Source: Lunasporangiospora selenospora (taxonomy: Eukaryota; Mortierellomycota; Mortierellomycetes; Mortierellales; Mortierellaceae). Taken from it: a stretch of DNA of 10,558 nucleotides. Below the pieces are notes generated by a model, which was not told the origin of the DNA, searched no databases, and saw only the letters and a list, made by a program, of their open reading frames with translations. Positions 7,888 to 10,558 of the stretch are shown piece after piece. The stretch is from contig JAABOA010000946.1 of assembly GCA_015680635.1 (NCBI GenBank), positions 1 to 10,558 on the forward strand, given 5' to 3'. A program made the translations under genes and the position numbers. Each line of letters opens with the position of its first letter. Within the stretch, counting starts at the first letter, position 1.

Positions 7888-7917
7888 CCTGAGGAATAAA
7901 GTCATAACTTCCTCAGG
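7888..7917 (-). terminator. 9-bp hairpin just after the Opi1 stop codon
   Basis: CCTGAGGAA (7888-7896) and TTCCTCAGG (7909-7917) form a perfect 9-bp stem with a 12-nt loop. It begins 9 nt beyond the TAA at 7929-7927 in the transcript. It may act in 3'-end formation or mRNA stability of the Opi1 gene. Eukaryotic terminators are not normally hairpins, so the role is unknown. Confidence 0.4.
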
Positions 7918-7926
7918 TTTTCTTGT

Positions 7927-10253
7927 TTACAAAGGCTCCTGCTTGATAGCCTGCTGCTGTTGGTCGCTCTGAGCGCCCGAGAGACCGAGTCCAGCAACGA
8001 CCTCGGCACTCTCACCACGCTTCTTACGGCGACGGACTGCATTGCCTTGGCTGTGTGTGATCGATCCCATGCTTCGCTTGAGAGGTCCATGGCCATTGCT
8101 TCGTGGATGACCCGCCAATTCATCATCACTGTCGTCCATAGCAAGGTTCAGCTTGGAGGACTCGTCCTCGTCCTCAGATCCAGAGTCTTCATCTCCAGAC
8201 ATGGAGTTCTTCTGGCGGTATGTATGGCGATGCTGGTGGTGTCCAAAGTTGTCTCGGCCGCTCAGTCTTGGCGAAGACTTGAGGCTACGCGAGGGTGAAC
8301 CGAGACCATGGCCATTACTGTAACTCATACCATTCGAAGACGAGTGCTGTGTTTGGCGCAAGGAGTACTGTTCCAATCCCGTGCTTCCTGTGCTACTGAT
8401 GCTACTTCCCGAGCCTCGTGCGCTCGAGACTGGTGAGCTTCCGGGGAAGCCACCGGGCATGGAGCCAGGGGGAGCACCAGGGAAACCTGTGGGGGCCCAA
8501 GAGGGCAAGCCTTCGCTGTTGTGCTGAGGGTTCATACCCACATACCGGAGCTTGTCCATCCAGTTCTCGGCCTTGTCAACAGAGTCCTTGAAAATCGAGG
8601 CTACGGACTTGAGCATGTCTGAGGACTCGTGGGCGAGGACAAGGACCTTGGTAGCACGCTCCGAAGTTTGATGAATGGCCGCCTGTTGCTCAGGAGAGTG
8701 ATCAGAGGGACCCAGGGAGGGAGATCCCATGGGGGTCGAAGGGAGGGACTCGTTATTGATAGTCGCCCAGCGAACGGGCATTGAGAGGATGAATTCACGG
8801 ACGCGAATCTTGGCCTGGTCTGGAAGGCAAGCGCCAGCATACCGGGACACGACCGAGATGACCTTGCGCAGGGTCTCGACGACCTCCTTCTTGATCGAAG
8901 CCAGTGTCGATGCTGCAGTCGAGGGGACCAAGGCAGTGTTCTGGGAAGGATTGGCCAGCGAGACGAGGAATTGTCGCAAAAGGCCAATTTGGTGGTCAAT
9001 GTGCTGAACCGCATACTGGAATGTGGAACGAGAGAAAGAGGAGGAGAGCAATTGTCAGTAACGGCAGTTATCACTCATGGGAAGAGGATGAATTGAAAAG
9101 GAGAATCGGTCACTTACCTGAAGCCATTGCAGGCAGTACTTGAGACTCTTCATGCTCTCCTCACTAAAGATTGCTACACCAGCAGCAGAGGCCGTACCGA
9201 CCGTCGCAACGACTCCTCGCCATCCAGAGAACTGTTGTGAGGGCGCCGAGGAAACTGAGGCGACTTGGCTGTGTTGCTGTGACGAGGGCTGTTGTTGTTG
9301 TTGCTGTGGCTGTTGCTGCTGAGGCTGAGGCTGAGGATAATATCCATTCGAGAATTGGAAACTACGTTGGCTCGACTGCGAATCCGACCGTTTCCTCAAT
9401 GTGACTAGAGTGAGCAGCAATCATGATGGCAATAAAAGAGGATTAAAAGTCTAGCCTTTCGATACTATTGGGAACAAAAAGGGTCCAATGCTGCTGGGTC
9501 TGGCTTACCATCTTCATGTCGAGTGCCGCGAGAGCGAAGGACATCAAAACTGGCGCGGGAACTGTGAGCAGAGGAGGCACTATCGATGCTGTCTCCACGC
9601 GAGCGATAAGCGAAATACGAGGCGGTGTTGCCGCTGGGTGTGATTTCTGGTGGTCGCATCAGGTCGTTCGAGGATCGAGACGAGTTGGTGGGAGATGGCA
9701 AGGCCTGTGCTGCAGCCTCAGACTTTGGATAAACCTTTTCCAACTGCAACAAAAAGCGGGAAAAAGAAGAGAAGTAAAGAAGGGGACAAAAGAGATAGAC
9801 ATTAGCATTGGGCAAAAGATGAGAAAGAGGAAAAGGAGCCACTTGGCACTATGAATGTCCGCATGCCGACGGCGCTGTCCAAGGACAAGAGCTCCTGAGC
9901 CAAGTGACATCAGGGTGCGGTCGGGAGGAGGAAGAAGGAAGAGGCCTGTCTGCTTGTGTGCTGACATGTGCGCCGCCTCCCGATGCATGATCCATGGCCG
10001 ACAGGCGGGTTGCCCCTTTCTTTGTCGAAAATCCGTGCAGTATCACAGGTGGGCAGCGGCCAAAGGACAGGATAAGACAAGATAGGTCATGCCATGTCAT
10101 GCCATGCATCCAGTCCAGGGGCAGAAAGTGACCTTTTACCTTGTCTAGCTGGCGGCATGCAAAGTCGTCTAGCTGTCCCAGCTTGGGCTCTAGCTTATCG
10201 AACACGGGCTTTGATATCGACTTGACACCCGACTCGACCATCTCTGCGCCGTA
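7927..10253 (-). CDS. OPI1: Opi1-family transcriptional repressor of phospholipid biosynthesis, 5' partial
   Basis: Four exons are visible: 10253-10140, 9743-9509, 9404-9118 and 9015-7927. All have clean GT...AG junctions and phase-consistent joins, giving 574 residues without the N-terminus. The start lies beyond the right edge. Family-typical segments run in order: YGAEMVESGVKSISKPV and FACRQLDKLE (1-40), VTLRKRSDSQ (117-126), a poly-Gln linker, ESMKSLKYCLQWLQ (199-212) joined to YAVQHIDHQIGLLRQF, and the core KVISVVSRYAG with RVREFILSMPVRWATIN (263-299). In yeast, Opi1 is held at the ER by phosphatidic acid and a VAP protein and enters the nucleus when inositol is plentiful to repress Ino2/Ino4 targets. 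The Ser/Gly-rich tail has a basic RRRKKR (540-545), a likely nuclear localisation signal. No FFAT motif is visible. A hydrophobic stretch at 177-196 is unusual. Family assignment is firm; conservation of the yeast role is inferred. Confidence 0.88.
9016..9117 (-). other. Opi1 intron (last)
   Basis: The 102-nt intron runs from CAG|GTAAGT to TTCCAG|TAT, phase 0. A good TACTGAC branch-point sequence lies on the minus strand near 9056-9062. It splits the conserved block between CLQWLQ and YAVQHID. Confidence 0.9.
9405..9508 (-). other. Opi1 intron (middle)
   Basis: The 104-nt intron runs from GATG|GTAAGC to CTCTAG|TCAC, phase 1. The split codon is a GTC valine. The 3' part has a CTCACT-like branch region close to the acceptor. 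Confidence 0.85.
9744..10139 (-). other. Opi1 intron (long)
   Basis: The 396-nt intron runs from ACAAG|GTAAAA to TTGCAG|TTGG, phase 0, joining LDK to LEK in the conserved block. The donor GTAAAA is weaker than those of its neighbours. Translation through a retained intron stays open until about 9849, then stops before the Opi1 core, so retention would remove the regulatory domain. A tandem 10-bp duplication lies at 10086-10105. Confidence 0.85.
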
Positions 10254-10295
10254 CTAGATAGGAGAAAGTTAGGGCACAAGAGAGGGAGAGAGAGG

Positions 10296-10331
<36 letters not shown>

Positions 10332-10558
10332 CAAGAAGAGCAAGAAGAATTGGGTTAATGAGACTTTGCAACCGTAAGAAAGAGCAATAGCGGAGAGGTA
10401 TTTAGAGTGAATGAATGGGACAGAAGCAATGGAAAAAAATGAGGCAAGGTGTCTGTCTGGGGTAAATAAGGGGGGAGAGTGTCGGTGTGGAGTAGTGAGA
10501 GTGAGCGAGTGAGAGGAAGAGAGAGAGAAGCATATGTAGTGTATGAAGCATATGAAGC
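10254..10558 (-). other. 3' part of an upstream Opi1 intron, cut by the window edge
   Basis: On the minus strand the sequence ends in CCCTAACTTTCTCCTATCTAG before the TAC of the exon at 10253, with a textbook CTAAC branch point and acceptor. No donor such as GTAAGT or GTGAGT is visible between here and the window end, so the preceding exon lies outside. The stretch is dominated by CT repeats in the transcript sense. Confidence 0.7.
10279..10331 (+). repeat. (GA)n microsatellite
   Basis: Imperfect GA repeats with GGGA interruptions. In the Opi1 transcript this is a long CU-rich tract just upstream of the CTAAC branch point of the intron, a typical place for polypyrimidine-binding proteins. 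Confidence 0.9.

Larger units (their letters stand above)
7193..7926. other. Convergent intergenic region (two 3' UTRs)
   Basis: This lies between the stop of the plus-strand 842-residue gene and the stop of the minus-strand Opi1 gene. It contains a G11 run at 7196-7206 just after the first stop, a GGGTT array at 7450-7470, and long A/G-rich stretches (7556-7590, 7740-7800, 7850-7880). Plus-strand AATAAA elements occur at 7815-7820 and 7895-7900, but these are far from the upstream gene. No coding frame with family motifs was found. Confidence 0.5.

Noticed and set aside
9960-9972. Inositol-responsive UAS-INO element (CATGTG core) as Opi1 autoregulation site
   Set aside because: Only the 6-bp E-box core matches, and it lies inside an intron with GC-rich flanks unlike the yeast consensus.

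Overview
The window looks like nuclear DNA from a filamentous fungus. It has spliceosomal introns of about 100-400 nt with GT...AG ends, pyrimidine-rich untranslated regions and a clear member of the fungal Opi1 regulator family. The long Ser/Gln/Asp-rich linkers and a Tc1/mariner-type relic would fit an early-diverging lineage such as Mortierellomycota or Mucoromycota, but that placement is inference and not secure.

Layout from left to right. (1) 148-2449, minus strand: a two-exon gene for a 723-residue predicted membrane-anchored protein with an uninterrupted 21-Asp tract; no family recognised. (2) 2450-4663: a 2.2-kb intergenic region. It holds a G-quadruplex motif close upstream of gene 1, a decayed DDE transposase on the minus strand (about 2760-3575), an 18-bp exact repeat shared with the intron of gene 1, and a hairpin followed by eight T close to gene 2. 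(3) 4664-7192, plus strand: a single-exon gene for an 842-residue predicted type II membrane protein with a poly-Asp tract and a long His-rich tract; no family recognised. (4) 7193-7926: a convergent intergenic region with a G11 run, a telomere-like four-repeat GGGTT quadruplex motif, long purine stretches and a 9-bp hairpin just after the stop of the next gene. (5) 7927-10253 (continuing past the right edge), minus strand: the 3' four exons of an Opi1-family transcriptional repressor gene. The window ends inside its next upstream intron.

Genes 1 and 2 are head-to-head and share an architecture: an N-terminal hydrophobic anchor, an acidic/poly-Asp segment, a helical domain with a short similar motif, a low-complexity spacer and a C-terminal helical block. 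They may be highly diverged paralogues. If their bodies face the secretory lumen, the acidic and His-rich tracts would suit low-affinity Ca2+ or Zn2+ binding. Opi1 in yeast links phosphatidic acid and inositol status at the ER to phospholipid gene expression. No functional link between it and the two membrane proteins can be shown from this sequence.
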